A stretch of DNA of 64,000 bases from Mesorhizobium kowhaii (GTDB taxonomy: Bacteria > Pseudomonadota > Alphaproteobacteria > Rhizobiales > Rhizobiaceae). Of this stretch, positions 14,667-23,400 are shown in pieces. A program made the translations under genes and the position numbers. Each line of letters begins with the position of its first letter. Position 1 is the first letter of the stretch. The notes beneath the pieces were generated by a model that saw only the letters and a list, made by a program, of their open reading frames with translations, was not told the origin of the DNA and did not search any database. The stretch covers positions 303,367 to 367,366 of the forward strand of contig NZ_MZXV01000085.1 in NCBI RefSeq assembly GCF_003253745.1, written 5' to 3'.

Positions 14667-17449
14667 CAACTTCCCCTTCTCGGCTTGCGACCCGTGGTGA
14701 GCACGCCGCTGCTGACTGCGAGCTTCTGCAGGCGGTTCAAAGCGATATTTCCAATTGTCATGTCATCGATCTGCTCGCCGCTGGGCAGTTGCAGGATGAA
14801 CGGCGTCCGGCCGCTGGTAGAAGACGACGCCGAAGCAGTCGCAAGGCCACCGGTGGCAAAGCGCGGAATCGCGAGTTGCGACATCGAGCGGTTGAAGCCG
14901 TCGGCCAGTCCGCCCATCGAAAAGCCGCGTAGTCCTTTGAGCGATGGCACAAAGCCATTGTTGAGCGCAGTGACAAAGTCGAGGCCGAGCCGCTGCACCG
15001 CGCGCGCCTGCAGCACGAATTCGCCATTTGAGAGCCAGGCCAAAATGCTGTCGTCTCGCGGGCCGCCTGGGCCACGCACAGAGCCGCCGGCCGCGAAGCC
15101 GCCATGAGAACCGCCCGAGTCCGAAGATGACGAGCCGGCCGCCTGTGCCCGGAGCGACTGTGCCGCTGCCGCTGCCGCCCGGAGCGATGCCATGATACGG
15201 GCGATTGCGGACTCGATCTGGCTGGCCAAGCTGGTGACGATGCTCTGCAAGCCAGAGAACCCGCCCTGAAGCAGAGCGCGCATGCCGTTGAGGATTGCTG
15301 ACAACTTGCCCGGCAGCGTCTCGAAGGGCGCAACGATGGCCTCTGCGGCGGCCTGGGCAGCACCAGCGTCGAGATTGCCTAGAGAGCTGTTGAAGCCGCT
15401 GGCGGCCTCCTGTGCGGCCGGCGCTATGGTGCCGATGCTGTTGGTGATCTCGTCGCTGACGCCGTCGACCGCGTCGCTGGTGCTGTCGACGCTGGACTTC
15501 AAGTCGTCGACGGCTTTCTTGCCCTCCTGCGTCCGCTGGGCAATGCCATTGACGACGTTGAACGTCTCGGTCGTGAGCTTATCGCCGCCGCCTCTGATCA
15601 CGGTGATCGACTGGCCCAAAGCCTCGACCTTGGCCTTTGTCGCGTCAGCAGCGGCGCCTGCATTGGTCAGGCCCGCATTGGCATCGGTGCCGAGCGTCTG
15701 GAAGCCCGCGCCGGCTTGGCGCGCTTGGAAGGCGGCATCGCTGATCTTGCCGGTGAGAAGATCGAGGAAGTCGGCCGACGGCTTGATCTTGTCCTGCAGC
15801 CCTGTGGCAGTGTCGGTCAGATGCACGAAGGCATCCGCCGCAGCGTTCAGTTCAGGATTCGCGGCACCGATCTTCTTGATCGCCGCCAAATACGCCTCAA
15901 GGCTGCCGCCGGCGGCGAAATCGCGAAGAGCCTGGGAGAACGGGTTCTCCTTTGCCGGTGCCGCCGCCAGTTCCCGCAGTCGCTTGATCTCGGCCTCGAA
16001 CGCCGGCACGAGGTCTTGCAAGGCCGCACGCTGTTGAATGATGAGACCGTTGCGGATCTCGTCGGTCATGTTCTTGACCGCGTTGCCAGCCCTCGCATAG
16101 GCGTCCTTGACACCCTCGACCAAGCCCTCGTGGCGCTGTAGTGCCGCCGTTGCCGCGTCTGTGCGCGTCGCCCAAAGAGCGATGCCGCTGGCAATGACGG
16201 TGATTGCCGCAATCCATGGATTTGCGCGTGCCAGCCCGAACAGCAAGACAATGCCGTCCTTCGCCGCGATGACGGCGCTGTAGAGCGCCCTGAAACCGCC
16301 GGTGATCTGGCCCGCGATAAGCACCAGGCCGATGGCGTCACCGGAAATGTGGGTGCCGAGCACGGAGTTGAGCGCCGTTGCGGTTAGGTCTAGACCCGCT
16401 CGAAGCTTGTCGATTGCTGCCAGGACGATGGTCGCGGCCTGGGTCATCGACTGCCCGAAGGCGATGGCATCGTCCCGCCACTCGATGATCCAATGATTCT
16501 GCACCTTCGCGTCATTGCCGGTCAAGGCATTGACGAAGTCGAGCATCACCGGAAGCGCCTTGTTGGCGATGTCCTGGGCAAAGCCCTGGATTGCCGGACG
16601 GAGCTGCTTGATACGCTCCGTGAGTGCCGTGGCCGCTTGGGTGATCGCCGGGGCGAAGAGCAGCCCGAGCTGCAACTTCACGCCGCGCGCGGCAAAGCCG
16701 ACGCTGTCGAGCGCGTCGCCGAGGTTGTCGCCAATCTTTGCTTGAGCATCAGTCAGCGTGACGCCGAGCGCCTTCGCCTCAGCGCCAAGATCGATCAAGC
16801 CCTTCTTGCCCTCGTTCAAAAACGGCAGCAATTGGGCTCCGGCCTTGCCGAACAACTGGATTGCGAGCGCGCTTTTCAAGGCGCCGTCAGGCAGCTTCGA
16901 AAAGGCGTCAGCGACGTCGAGCAGGATGGCGTCGGGCGTGCGCAAGTTGCCAGCAGAATCGCGAATGGAAACGCCCAATTTCTGGAACAGGCCGACTGCC
17001 GTTTTCGAGCCCTGGGCAGCAGCCCCGATCGTCTTGTTGAGCTTGGCCATGCCGGCATCGAAGTTGCCCTGCTCGATATTCGACATCTTCGCGGCGAAGG
17101 CCAGCTTGGTGTAGGCCTCGGTCGTCAACCCGGCCGACTGCGCAGCCTTGCCGGCATTGTCGGCGAGTTCACCAGCGGAAGACGCCAGTTCGAGCACCGC
17201 AGCGCCAGCGCCGACCGCTGCGCCAGTGATCGCCGTGCCCAAGATGGCGACATTTCGGACGAATGAGGTGATATCGCTGCGAGCCTTGCCGAGCGACGCT
17301 GAGAACTTGGCAAGATCGGCCTTGTTCACGGCGGCCTGGATATCTTTGAAAGCTCGCTCGCCAGCCTGTCCCAGCGCCTTCAGGTCAGCCACGATGCCGG
17401 CGACACCCTCGAACGAGATGCGAGTTTTGATCTGGTCAGCCATGGTCAT
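14666..17449 (-). CDS. Phage tail tape measure protein
   Basis: A 927-residue protein with tape measure features: long alanine-rich helical and coiled-coil stretches, hydrophobic segments in the middle (near residues 45-70 and 370-430), and the C-terminal block AAGGSVRGPGGPRDDSI followed by LAWLSNGEFVLQARAV, seen at the end of many siphophage tape measures. The protein sets tail length and is ejected through the tube. Its ATG overlaps the stop of the DUF6441 gene (ATGA). The frame is intact. It is striking because no tube, capsid or baseplate gene accompanies it. Confidence 0.88.
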   Translation of the reverse strand: MTMADQIKTRISFEGVAGIVADLKALGQAGERAFKDIQAAVNKADLAKFSASLGKARSDITSFVRNVAILGTAITGAAVGAGAAVLELASSAGELADNAGKAAQSAGLTTEAYTKLAFAAKMSNIEQGNFDAGMAKLNKTIGAAAQGSKTAVGLFQKLGVSIRDSAGNLRTPDAILLDVADAFSKLPDGALKSALAIQLFGKAGAQLLPFLNEGKKGLIDLGAEAKALGVTLTDAQAKIGDNLGDALDSVGFAARGVKLQLGLLFAPAITQAATALTERIKQLRPAIQGFAQDIANKALPVMLDFVNALTGNDAKVQNHWIIEWRDDAIAFGQSMTQAATIVLAAIDKLRAGLDLTATALNSVLGTHISGDAIGLVLIAGQITGGFRALYSAVIAAKDGIVLLFGLARANPWIAAITVIASGIALWATRTDAATAALQRHEGLVEGVKDAYARAGNAVKNMTDEIRNGLIIQQRAALQDLVPAFEAEIKRLRELAAAPAKENPFSQALRDFAAGGSLEAYLAAIKKIGAANPELNAAADAFVHLTDTATGLQDKIKPSADFLDLLTGKISDAAFQARQAGAGFQTLGTDANAGLTNAGAAADATKAKVEALGQSITVIRGGGDKLTTETFNVVNGIAQRTQEGKKAVDDLKSSVDSTSDAVDGVSDEITNSIGTIAPAAQEAASGFNSSLGNLDAGAAQAAAEAIVAPFETLPGKLSAILNGMRALLQGGFSGLQSIVTSLASQIESAIARIMASLRAAAAAAQSLRAQAAGSSSSDSGGSHGGFAAGGSVRGPGGPRDDSILAWLSNGEFVLQARAVQRLGLDFVTALNNGFVPSLKGLRGFSMGGLADGFNRSMSQLAIPRFATGGLATASASSSTSGRTPFILQLPSGEQIDDMTIGNIALNRLQKLAVSSGVLTTGRKPRRGS

Positions 17450-18105
17450 TCGTCCTTGAGATTTTCGGCGAAGTACTGGCCAAGCTTCGCAGCGTTGGCA
17501 GCGGTAATTCTCCGCAGGTTGAAGCGCTTTTTCAGGGTGACGTCATCGACGCCGACAAACAGTGGAACTGCCTGCCTTGGCCCCGAGCCGCTGGCGCCCT
17601 TGCGCAGCTTCGCATTGGTGATCTTGCCCACCTTGCCGGAAGCCCGCTGCCGTGCCGAAACGCCGATATTGGCGGCTAGGAGCGGCCGCTTGCCTGCCCG
17701 GTTGATCGGGAACAATGGCCCGATTTGCCGGACGTACAATTCCGGGGTCATGCGTTGCCGGCCGATCTTTTTCGGTGCGGTCGGCAGCGGAAGCCAGAGC
17801 ATCGGCTTGCCGTGGATCGTGCCGCCAGTCTCGAAAATGTCAGCGTATTTGATAGCGTCGAACACCAGCGCGGCGGCGCCGACTGATTCCTTGCGTTTGG
17901 GGTAGACGTTCACGCGGAAGCTATTCGCGAACCGCTTCGAAAAGCCGGCGCCCATGATGTCGGCGCGGCCTTCCTTTTTGATGTTGGTCGCGGCCTGGTT
18001 CATGGCGCCTTGCGCCGCCTTCGCCATGACGTGGTAATTCTTCCGCATGGCGCGCTCGATCTCGCCCTCCGGCGCGGTGATGCGGAAGCGGAAGGGGTTC
18101 GCCAT
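17446..18105 (-). CDS. DUF6441-type phage tail protein
   Basis: A 219-residue basic protein matching what I know of DUF6441, found next to tail genes in alphaproteobacterial phages and prophages. Recognisable stretches are GRADIMGAGFSKRFANSFRV and KPMLWLPLPTAPK. The start MANPFRF fits the family. It overlaps the tape measure start and follows a 77-residue gene by 28 bases. A tail completion or minor tail role is likely; the exact role is not established. Confidence 0.72.
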   Translation of the reverse strand: MANPFRFRITAPEGEIERAMRKNYHVMAKAAQGAMNQAATNIKKEGRADIMGAGFSKRFANSFRVNVYPKRKESVGAAALVFDAIKYADIFETGGTIHGKPMLWLPLPTAPKKIGRQRMTPELYVRQIGPLFPINRAGKRPLLAANIGVSARQRASGKVGKITNAKLRKGASGSGPRQAVPLFVGVDDVTLKKRFNLRRITAANAAKLGQYFAENLKDE

Positions 18106-18133
18106 CAGTGCACCGCCGCATGCTCTGGCTGGG

Positions 18134-18367
18134 TCATTGGAATTTGTCTCCATTGGCCGCAGCAACGCGGGCCTCGAAAATTGCGATGGTCTGAGGCATG
18201 GCGCCGTCGAGCGCTTCGCGAATTATCTTCTCTGCGAGATCGAAATCGCCCGCCCTCTGCGCCGTCCGGACTTCTGCCCAGACGAGCGACACCGCATCCT
18301 TCAACGGCGCAGACAAGACCGAAGGAAGATCGGGCTCATCGAGGACTGCCTTCAGTTGTCGTTTCAT
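18134..18367 (-). CDS. Small phage protein, coupled to small terminase gene
   Basis: A 77-residue helical protein with an ATGA overlap with the preceding small terminase gene. It has no recognised family. Alternating acidic and basic faces (VWAEVRTAQRAGDFDLAEKIIREAL) suggest a helical hairpin. Position between terminase and tail genes suggests a packaging or connector accessory. Confidence 0.6.
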   Translation of the reverse strand: MKRQLKAVLDEPDLPSVLSAPLKDAVSLVWAEVRTAQRAGDFDLAEKIIREALDGAMPQTIAIFEARVAAANGDKFQ

Positions 18368-19257
18368 GCTGCTTTTGCCTTCTTGGTCTTTTGGTCCCGT
18401 TTGAAGAATTGGCGCCGGTCGCTTGCCCGTCCTGCCGTGAGATCAGCCTTCGTGACCCATGTGCAGGCCATTTCCTCGACGCCTTCGCTGATTTCGATTT
18501 CGAGGAGTGTCTTCGCCTCGGACTTGTCAGCAGAAAGAAAATGCGGCGCGACTTTCACATGCAAGCCAAGCATTCGGTTTCGGACGATCGAACACCTCGC
18601 AGCGAGCTCGCCGCAAATGCGTTCGATCTCGACAAGCTTGCCGTTGTTCAGCGCGCGCTTGGTTTCCAGACGGTGCGCCTCAAGGTCAGCCTTCAGTGCG
18701 GCAAGTTGCACCGCAGTCAAATCGTCGAGAGCGGCTCCGCGTGGCCTGGACTTGTTGGCCTCGAAGTAAGGCGCGTTCTCGCTGTCCGAGTCCGGGTCGT
18801 CGTCGAAGTCGACAGTGGGTCCGCCGCTAAGATCGGTCAGCGCTGCTCGCACCGCTTCATCCAGGATTGCCGCCGCCGCCGATGCCTCTTTGCCCGCGAC
18901 CTTGCCGGCGCAGTCGTCGGCGATGCGGAAAAGGCGTAGTGCGATCTCAAGGGAATTTTGGCGAATGTATCGGCCGGCATCGTCAACGCGGACCACCGAG
19001 TCCACCAGAGCTCTAACATCGTCTTGAAGCAGAGCCACGCCAGCGGCGAGCTTCCTCCGTCGAGCTTCGTTCAAATCGGATCCGGTGCGCTTGCCGGCGG
19101 TCACTTTCTCGGCGAGCAGCCTGTCGGCTTTGCCAGCGTCGATCGTGCCATCGGGCAACACCGCGTCTGCCAAAGTGCCGTCGGTGATCCGGTCGCGGAT
19201 TGCCTTTTCGGTGCAGCCTCGGCGCTTGGCATAGGCACGCCTGCTTATGCCTCCCAT
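18364..19257 (-). CDS. Phage small terminase subunit, Nu1-like
   Basis: A 297-residue protein. The N-terminus (ISRRAYAKRRGCTEKAIRDRI, then DGTIDAGKADRLLAE) has the winged-helix pattern of Nu1-type small terminases, which bind the packaging site. The C-terminal half contains CGELAARCSIVRNRMLGLHVK and a helical end as in DNA-packaging proteins of this type. I chose ATG 19257; 19284 is possible and would overlap the upstream gene more. The matching ATPase/nuclease large subunit is not in the element, which suggests reliance on a partner phage. Confidence 0.7.
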   Translation of the reverse strand: MGGISRRAYAKRRGCTEKAIRDRITDGTLADAVLPDGTIDAGKADRLLAEKVTAGKRTGSDLNEARRRKLAAGVALLQDDVRALVDSVVRVDDAGRYIRQNSLEIALRLFRIADDCAGKVAGKEASAAAAILDEAVRAALTDLSGGPTVDFDDDPDSDSENAPYFEANKSRPRGAALDDLTAVQLAALKADLEAHRLETKRALNNGKLVEIERICGELAARCSIVRNRMLGLHVKVAPHFLSADKSEAKTLLEIEISEGVEEMACTWVTKADLTAGRASDRRQFFKRDQKTKKAKAA

Positions 19258-20300
19258 GAGGACACCTGCGGACTGCGTACCCAAAACCGAATGCTGCGCC
19301 TGGAGGCGCTACACGGTCCCAGCCCCCCCTCATTGCTGGTAGGGGGAGAAGAACCTAAGGGGTGGGGGTGGATAGGTGCGGCTTGGTGCCCTTGGCCCTT
19401 GTTTGGCGGCACGAATGCCAGAGGCGGCAGGGAGAGCACCTTTTCGTTGTTGGACATACCGCGAGCCCTCAAAGGGCGCCGCCCCTCAAGATGGACCGTC
19501 CGCCACTGCATTGCAGCGTGACGTGATGCGATCAGTTCTTCGAGCTTGATCTTCGACTTATCAGGGTCGAGCCCTCGGCAAGCCATGACGTCGAGCACGG
19601 TGCTGATGGTCGCGGGCGTGGCCAGGCTGGTTGCCTTGCCTGTCACCGCATTCCGCAACGCGACATCGAGGACAGCAGCAGCCACATCGCGCACTGTGAC
19701 GTGTCTTGCCTCGCGCTGATCATTGAACTGTCGCCGCTGCTCGACCGTCGGCATGGTCATGTTACGCATGCCGTGCTGCCAAGCCGTGGTCTGTGCCTGG
19801 GTGATTGGGTGGATGATGTGGTCCACGTCGCTGCCGGTCAGCACATAGCGGGCAAGCAGCGCCTGGGCGATGGCGTCGACCTTGGCCCATGCATCCGCGA
19901 CGAGTGCCTTGGCTTCTTGTGCGGCGAAGCGCTTGAGGGTGCGCTCTGAATGGATCGTCCGGCAATGGATGCGGGCAAGCCGGTCCGCCTCCTCGAAGTC
20001 CGAAATGCCTGATGCCTGCACATGCGAGCGAGGAACACCGCGGCGCTGTGCTGCAGGTCCGGCGAGCGCGAAGACCATGGCCTTGGCCGGATCCTCGCGC
20101 TCCATCCGCTTGGTGATCTGGATATGGCCGCCGCGCGAGAGTCCATCTCGATCGACGTCGGCAATGATGGTGAGGTGATCGATTGGCCATCCGAACTGCA
20201 AAGCAGCGACAGCGTGTCCGGCCTCATGAAACGCGGCAGCGCGGCGCATACGAGCCGTTATGGGTGGCGAGGCTACGAACGGGCGCTGGCAGTCGATCAT
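19245..20300 (-). CDS. Stand-alone M41-like (FtsH-type) zinc metalloprotease
   Basis: A 351-residue protein with AAFHEAGHAVAA at residues 21-32, the HExxH zinc motif of M41 peptidases. SGISDFEEADRLA around D101 lines up with the third zinc ligand region of FtsH (ND.EQAT..A), and AMVFALAGPAAQR matches the intervening helix. There is no AAA+ ATPase and no membrane anchor. The last 65 residues are proline/serine-rich, low in complexity and unlike a peptidase. Its start overlaps the upstream coiled-coil gene (ATGA) and its stop overlaps the terminase gene, so it belongs to the packaging block. Confidence 0.68.
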   Translation of the reverse strand: MIDCQRPFVASPPITARMRRAAAFHEAGHAVAALQFGWPIDHLTIIADVDRDGLSRGGHIQITKRMEREDPAKAMVFALAGPAAQRRGVPRSHVQASGISDFEEADRLARIHCRTIHSERTLKRFAAQEAKALVADAWAKVDAIAQALLARYVLTGSDVDHIIHPITQAQTTAWQHGMRNMTMPTVEQRRQFNDQREARHVTVRDVAAAVLDVALRNAVTGKATSLATPATISTVLDVMACRGLDPDKSKIKLEELIASRHAAMQWRTVHLEGRRPLRARGMSNNEKVLSLPPLAFVPPNKGQGHQAAPIHPHPLGSSPPTSNEGGLGPCSASRRSIRFWVRSPQVSSWEA

Positions 20301-20947
20301 GACCTGGCGCCCCGAAGTTCGGCGAGGCGAGCCAGTACGACCTCGATGCCGCTGTGGTAGTTGCCCATATAGCCGGACGGCCCACACGGCTGCCACAGAT
20401 CGGGCTTGGCCGGGTCGAAGCTTGGAAGCAAGATCGTTGACGCCAGCGGCGGGATGTCGGCGCCCGTACCCCTCACTGACACCTCGGCAGCGGCGATCGG
20501 AGCTGCGCCTTCAGGCAGATCGTCGTTGGCAGCGGCGATAGCAGCCTCGGCCTCGGCGACCACGGCGAGCATGTCGATGATCTGCCGGGCAAGAGATGGG
20601 TAGCGAGCGAGTGCCTTGCGCACTTCGCCGCTTAGCTTGGTCGCTTCGTCATACCGACGCTTTCGCCCTGCGATCTCGTCAGCCTCGTCGATCTTGGCCA
20701 GCCGGCTCTGCAGTTCATCGCGAAGAGCAAAACGCCGCTCGATCTCTCGATTGGCGACAGTGATCTTGTCCTCGATTTCTGCGAGGTCGCGGTCATCGCC
20801 GCTGATCAGGATCCGCCGGCGCTCTGTCTCGAGTTGGGAGGCGCGTACCTCCGCGCTTTCAAGATCAAGACTTGCCAGGGCAAATGCGAGGTCGGCGCGT
20901 GGGCTCGCCGGCTTGCGTACAATGCTCAGTAGATTCTTCAGATCCAT
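20297..20947 (-). CDS. Coiled-coil phage-type protein
   Basis: A 216-residue protein. Residues about 15-130 are heptad-like and strongly charged (ETERRRILISGDDRDLAEIEDK and REIERRFALRDELQSRLAKIDE), a clear coiled coil. The C-terminus holds PSFDPAKPDLWQPCGPSGYMGNYHSG. No named family recognised. It overlaps the M41-like gene by ATGA and probably acts with it or with the small terminase. Confidence 0.65.
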   Translation of the reverse strand: MDLKNLLSIVRKPASPRADLAFALASLDLESAEVRASQLETERRRILISGDDRDLAEIEDKITVANREIERRFALRDELQSRLAKIDEADEIAGRKRRYDEATKLSGEVRKALARYPSLARQIIDMLAVVAEAEAAIAAANDDLPEGAAPIAAAEVSVRGTGADIPPLASTILLPSFDPAKPDLWQPCGPSGYMGNYHSGIEVVLARLAELRGARS

Positions 20948-21053
20948 TCTTGAAACTCCGTTTCGTGGAGCCAAGAATACGGCCTGCGAGGTCGCCGGTC
21001 ATTTTATGAAATCCGCATAAATCCGCATAAATCCGCAGGCAAATCCGCACCCA

Positions 21054-21353
21054 TCAGCGGCCAAGACGGTCGAGATGGTCCATCAGTTTTTGCTTCGAAA
21101 TGAAGTATCTCCCGCCCACCTGTTTGCCGATCTCGTAGGTATCGCACCATCGGATTATCGTGCTCTCTGACCTTTTTGCGAGATGGGCCGCCTCCTTCGG
21201 CGCGAGAGTTTCAGGCATATCGTGGTCGGACTTGACCAGCGTGCTCGGGCTGTCGTCCTGCCCCCGCAGGGCGCGGGCGGCAGAGAGTGCGATATCGATC
21301 TGTTCCGCCAGGCCCTGAAGATGGCCGATCAGGATGTCGAGCGGGTCCGTCAT
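21054..21353 (-). CDS. HTH_17/excisionase-like DNA-binding protein
   Basis: A 99-residue protein. After a helical N-terminus, LAPKEAAHLAKRSESTIIRWCDTYEIGKQVGGRYFISKQKLMDHLDRLGR is the winged-helix layout of MerR-like excisionase/HTH_17 proteins. It heads the series that continues into coiled-coil, protease and terminase genes. It may be a late-gene activator or an excisionase; position argues for the former. Confidence 0.7.
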   Translation of the reverse strand: MTDPLDILIGHLQGLAEQIDIALSAARALRGQDDSPSTLVKSDHDMPETLAPKEAAHLAKRSESTIIRWCDTYEIGKQVGGRYFISKQKLMDHLDRLGR

Positions 21354-21412
21354 GTGGCACCCGTTTCGCCCGACATCAGGGAACGAACCGCTCCGCCATG
21401 TGTTAGCACTTC

Positions 21413-21658
21413 ATGATGAACACCTTGGAACCCGACGGACGCGGGACAGCGGCCGATCTTTTGATCTTCGAATTGGCCAAGGCCAGGCTCCGCATTAACC
21501 GGGCGGAGCTCGTCCTTGAACGTGCAGAAGGGATGCTGGACGAGGACTGCGGAGTCGGGATCAACATCGCTCTCTGCAGCAGGATTAGGTCCGCCCGGCG
21601 GCGCGTGATCGAGGCTAGGTCGCGGCTGACGAAGATCAATCTCGCCAGCATCAATTGA
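21413..21658 (+). CDS. Hypothetical small helical protein
   Basis: An 81-residue charged protein, probably an alpha-hairpin (FELAKARLRINRAELVLERAE; RRVIEARSRLTKIN). It is divergent from the HTH_17 gene, with 60 bases between starts, and followed by another small plus-strand frame. Ribosome site is poor. This pair is the only plus-strand interruption in the right 11 kb of the element. Confidence 0.45.
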   Translation: MMNTLEPDGRGTAADLLIFELAKARLRINRAELVLERAEGMLDEDCGVGINIALCSRIRSARRRVIEARSRLTKINLASIN

Positions 21659-21682
21659 CCCCACCCTTGAGATTGTTGACCC

Positions 21683-21877
21683 ATGATGCTCCCGACCTTC
21701 GACCTCGAAACTAAGCGAAACGGCGATATGCATCGCGCCGCAAAGCTTGCGATACTGCGGCATCAAGTGGTCCACCACATCGAGCGCACGGATGCTTCGG
21801 CAGAGAAGGTCGAACAAGCGCTGGCCAAGTTGGCTGAAGCAAACGCGCCCATGGACCGGCTCGCGCGGCATCAGTAG
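21683..21877 (+). CDS. Hypothetical small helical protein
   Basis: A 64-residue helical frame (ILRHQVVHHIERTDASAEKVEQALAKLAEA) starting 25 bases after the previous plus-strand stop. TTGAGATTGTT precedes the ATG rather than a good ribosome site. The sequence is composed like a real helical protein rather than a shadow, but support is limited. Confidence 0.4.
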   Translation: MMLPTFDLETKRNGDMHRAAKLAILRHQVVHHIERTDASAEKVEQALAKLAEANAPMDRLARHQ

Positions 21878-21934
21878 GGCTGCGCCAGCGCTTCGGATTT
21901 TCCTTTTTTCCAAAGCGGAGGTCTCAAAGTCTTC

Positions 21935-21997
21935 TCTCGGTTTTAGTTTCGGTTTCGGTCTTGTCTCCTCTCGGTCTCTGGTCTCACGTCTCGGTCT
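21935..21997. repeat. Iteron-like repeat tract, candidate replication origin
   Basis: Five copies of TYTCGGTYT at 21935, 21947, 21953, 21969 and 21989; the last two are identical (TCTCGGTCT) and exactly 20 bases apart. The tract is pyrimidine-rich on the plus strand and lies directly behind the replication-type gene. Phage origins are often iterons within or next to the initiator gene, so this is a candidate origin. Confidence 0.45.
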
Positions 21998-22039
21998 AGT
22001 CTCTCTGTATCGGTAGCCTTTCGATAGCCTATCCATAGT

Positions 22040-22522
22040 CTATCGAGCCCGTTGGAAGATTGACGTGTTGGCGAGCCGCGAATGGTTGCTGAGTTCGCTA
22101 TTCACCACCTGTTCGCTTTGCCCGCCCCAATCGGTTTCACAGAATTCGGCCTCGGCCTTTTCCCGCAGCCCGTCGCTGTCAATCTGGTTGATGAGGCGCC
22201 TGGCGCCCTTGGCGTGCTTGGCATTGGTCGGCGGGTTGTGCCGAAACCAGCGATCGACAAAGACTTCCTCCGTTGCCGGATCGAAGCTGATGAGGCCGGC
22301 GGCGCCGAGCAGATCGCGGGCTGTCCGGTATCGTTCCATCGTCCAGCCGAGATCGGCGATTGCGTAGCCATCGGGAAGCCTGAAGCACCCCGACGAGGTC
22401 ATGTGGTCACAGGTCATGAAGTAGACCAGCAACAGCCTTTCATCGCTTCCCTTGAGCCCCAGGAAGCGCGGCGAGCGCCACAAGGCCGGCGAGATCTTGG
22501 ACCACTCTCGCCCGCCGCTCAT
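22040..22522 (-). CDS. Phage replication-type protein, probably shortened
   Basis: A 160-residue protein. EWSKISPALWRSPRFLGL, YFMTCDHMTSSGCFRLPDGYA and AIADLGWTMERYRTARDLL match the N-terminal winged-helix part of phage replisome-organiser-type proteins. The ATG overlaps the preceding stop (ATGA). After the TAG at 22042-22040 the same frame stays open with a charged low-complexity stretch (GYRYRETRPRRETRDREET), which looks like the linker usual in this family, so a nonsense change may have cut the protein. The iteron-like tract lies in that stretch. Confidence 0.6.
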   Translation of the reverse strand: MSGGREWSKISPALWRSPRFLGLKGSDERLLLVYFMTCDHMTSSGCFRLPDGYAIADLGWTMERYRTARDLLGAAGLISFDPATEEVFVDRWFRHNPPTNAKHAKGARRLINQIDSDGLREKAEAEFCETDWGGQSEQVVNSELSNHSRLANTSIFQRAR

Positions 22523-22878
22523 TCGGCCGCCTCGCATTTTAGGCGAAGGTGTTCACGCCGATGGTGCAGGCGACAAAGCCAGCGGACTTGCATTGGCTTG
22601 TCATAATCGTCGTGATGGCCGTCGGCATCGAGGGCACCGCATTCCGCACAGGGCTCCTGACTGATGAGGCCGCGCTTAAGGGCCGAACGGAGCGCCGCCT
22701 GAGCCCAGACGGCTTTCGGATGAGCAAGTTTCCACTTCGTCGCCGGTGAGCAGCGGGCTTGTAAATTAACCGTGTTCTGGTTTATATCTGAAGTGGAAGT
22801 GCTGCCCGCTTTTCCATTTTCCTGAGAGCCCGTCTCCTTGCCAGAGGCGGGTTTTCTCGTTTCAGGTGCCGCTGACAT
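22519..22878 (-). CDS. Phage zinc-finger (HNH-like) protein
   Basis: A 119-residue protein. The C-terminal 45 residues carry CAECGALDADGHHDDYDKP and VRWLCRLHHRREH, a Cys/His arrangement shared by many small phage proteins described as HNH-like or zinc-finger. The N-terminal part is a polar, low-complexity linker. The start at 22878 overlaps the preceding gene by 17 bases and its stop overlaps the replication gene. DNA binding is likely; nuclease activity is doubtful. Confidence 0.65.
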   Translation of the reverse strand: MSAAPETRKPASGKETGSQENGKAGSTSTSDINQNTVNLQARCSPATKWKLAHPKAVWAQAALRSALKRGLISQEPCAECGALDADGHHDDYDKPMQVRWLCRLHHRREHLRLKCEAAE

Positions 22879-23062
22879 CGATCGCCTCCCTGGCTTTGGA
22901 GGCGACACGACAGGCTTCCACCGCTTCCGCAACCGACAAGCCAAAGCGTTCGCGCAAGAGCGGGATCACCGGTTGATTGAGCCGATTGCGTGGGTTCTGC
23001 GCTAGCCAGTTGCCGGCCACGTCGATGGCTGCAGAGTGCTCATGATCGAGGCCGGTCATCAT
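22862..23062 (-). CDS. Small phage protein
   Basis: A 66-residue protein with VIPLLRERFGLSVAEAVEACRVA, resembling small early proteins in rhizobial prophages. ATGA overlap with the preceding gene. Function unknown. Confidence 0.6.
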   Translation of the reverse strand: MMTGLDHEHSAAIDVAGNWLAQNPRNRLNQPVIPLLRERFGLSVAEAVEACRVASKAREAIDVSGT

Positions 23063-23280
23063 GCCGCCTCCGACGTCGAGCGGCGCGGTGCCGATATCTT
23101 GCCGGCGACATAGGCGTCGAGAGCCTGGTCGGTGTAGACGGCGCGGTTGCCAAAGATCTGATATTCAGGACCGCCGCCGACAGTCGCCAGTTTCTGCAGC
23201 GTCTTCCATGAGGTTTTAAGGCCGCGCTCAGTCAGAAGGCGTGCAGCCTCGCGACGGTCGCGATAGGTTGGAGTGTTCAT
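23059..23280 (-). CDS. Excisionase/AlpA-like DNA-binding protein
   Basis: A 73-residue protein with RREAARLLTERGLKTSWKTLQKLA followed by GGGPEYQIFGNRAVYTDQALDAYV, the helix-turn-helix plus wing of small MerR-like proteins that act as excisionases or regulators near phage integrases. It is the first gene of the early series, 120 bases downstream of the integrase-linked 279-residue gene. Confidence 0.7.
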   Translation of the reverse strand: MNTPTYRDRREAARLLTERGLKTSWKTLQKLATVGGGPEYQIFGNRAVYTDQALDAYVAGKISAPRRSTSEAA

Positions 23281-23400
23281 TTCTATTCCCTCGCTGGGGC
23301 TGGTTAAGTTTGCGAGGGAAAGGATGCCGATCGAAGTCGGTTTGCGTAATGTCGGTGATCTAGCCCGATTTCACATCAGAAAACTGCTGGCAATTACCGT

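Noticed and set aside
21350..22036. 228-residue minus-strand frame after the replication-type gene
   Set aside because: Only its first part looks like a protein linker in frame with the replication gene. The remainder is antisense to two plus-strand frames and has no domain, so it is not called as a separate gene.
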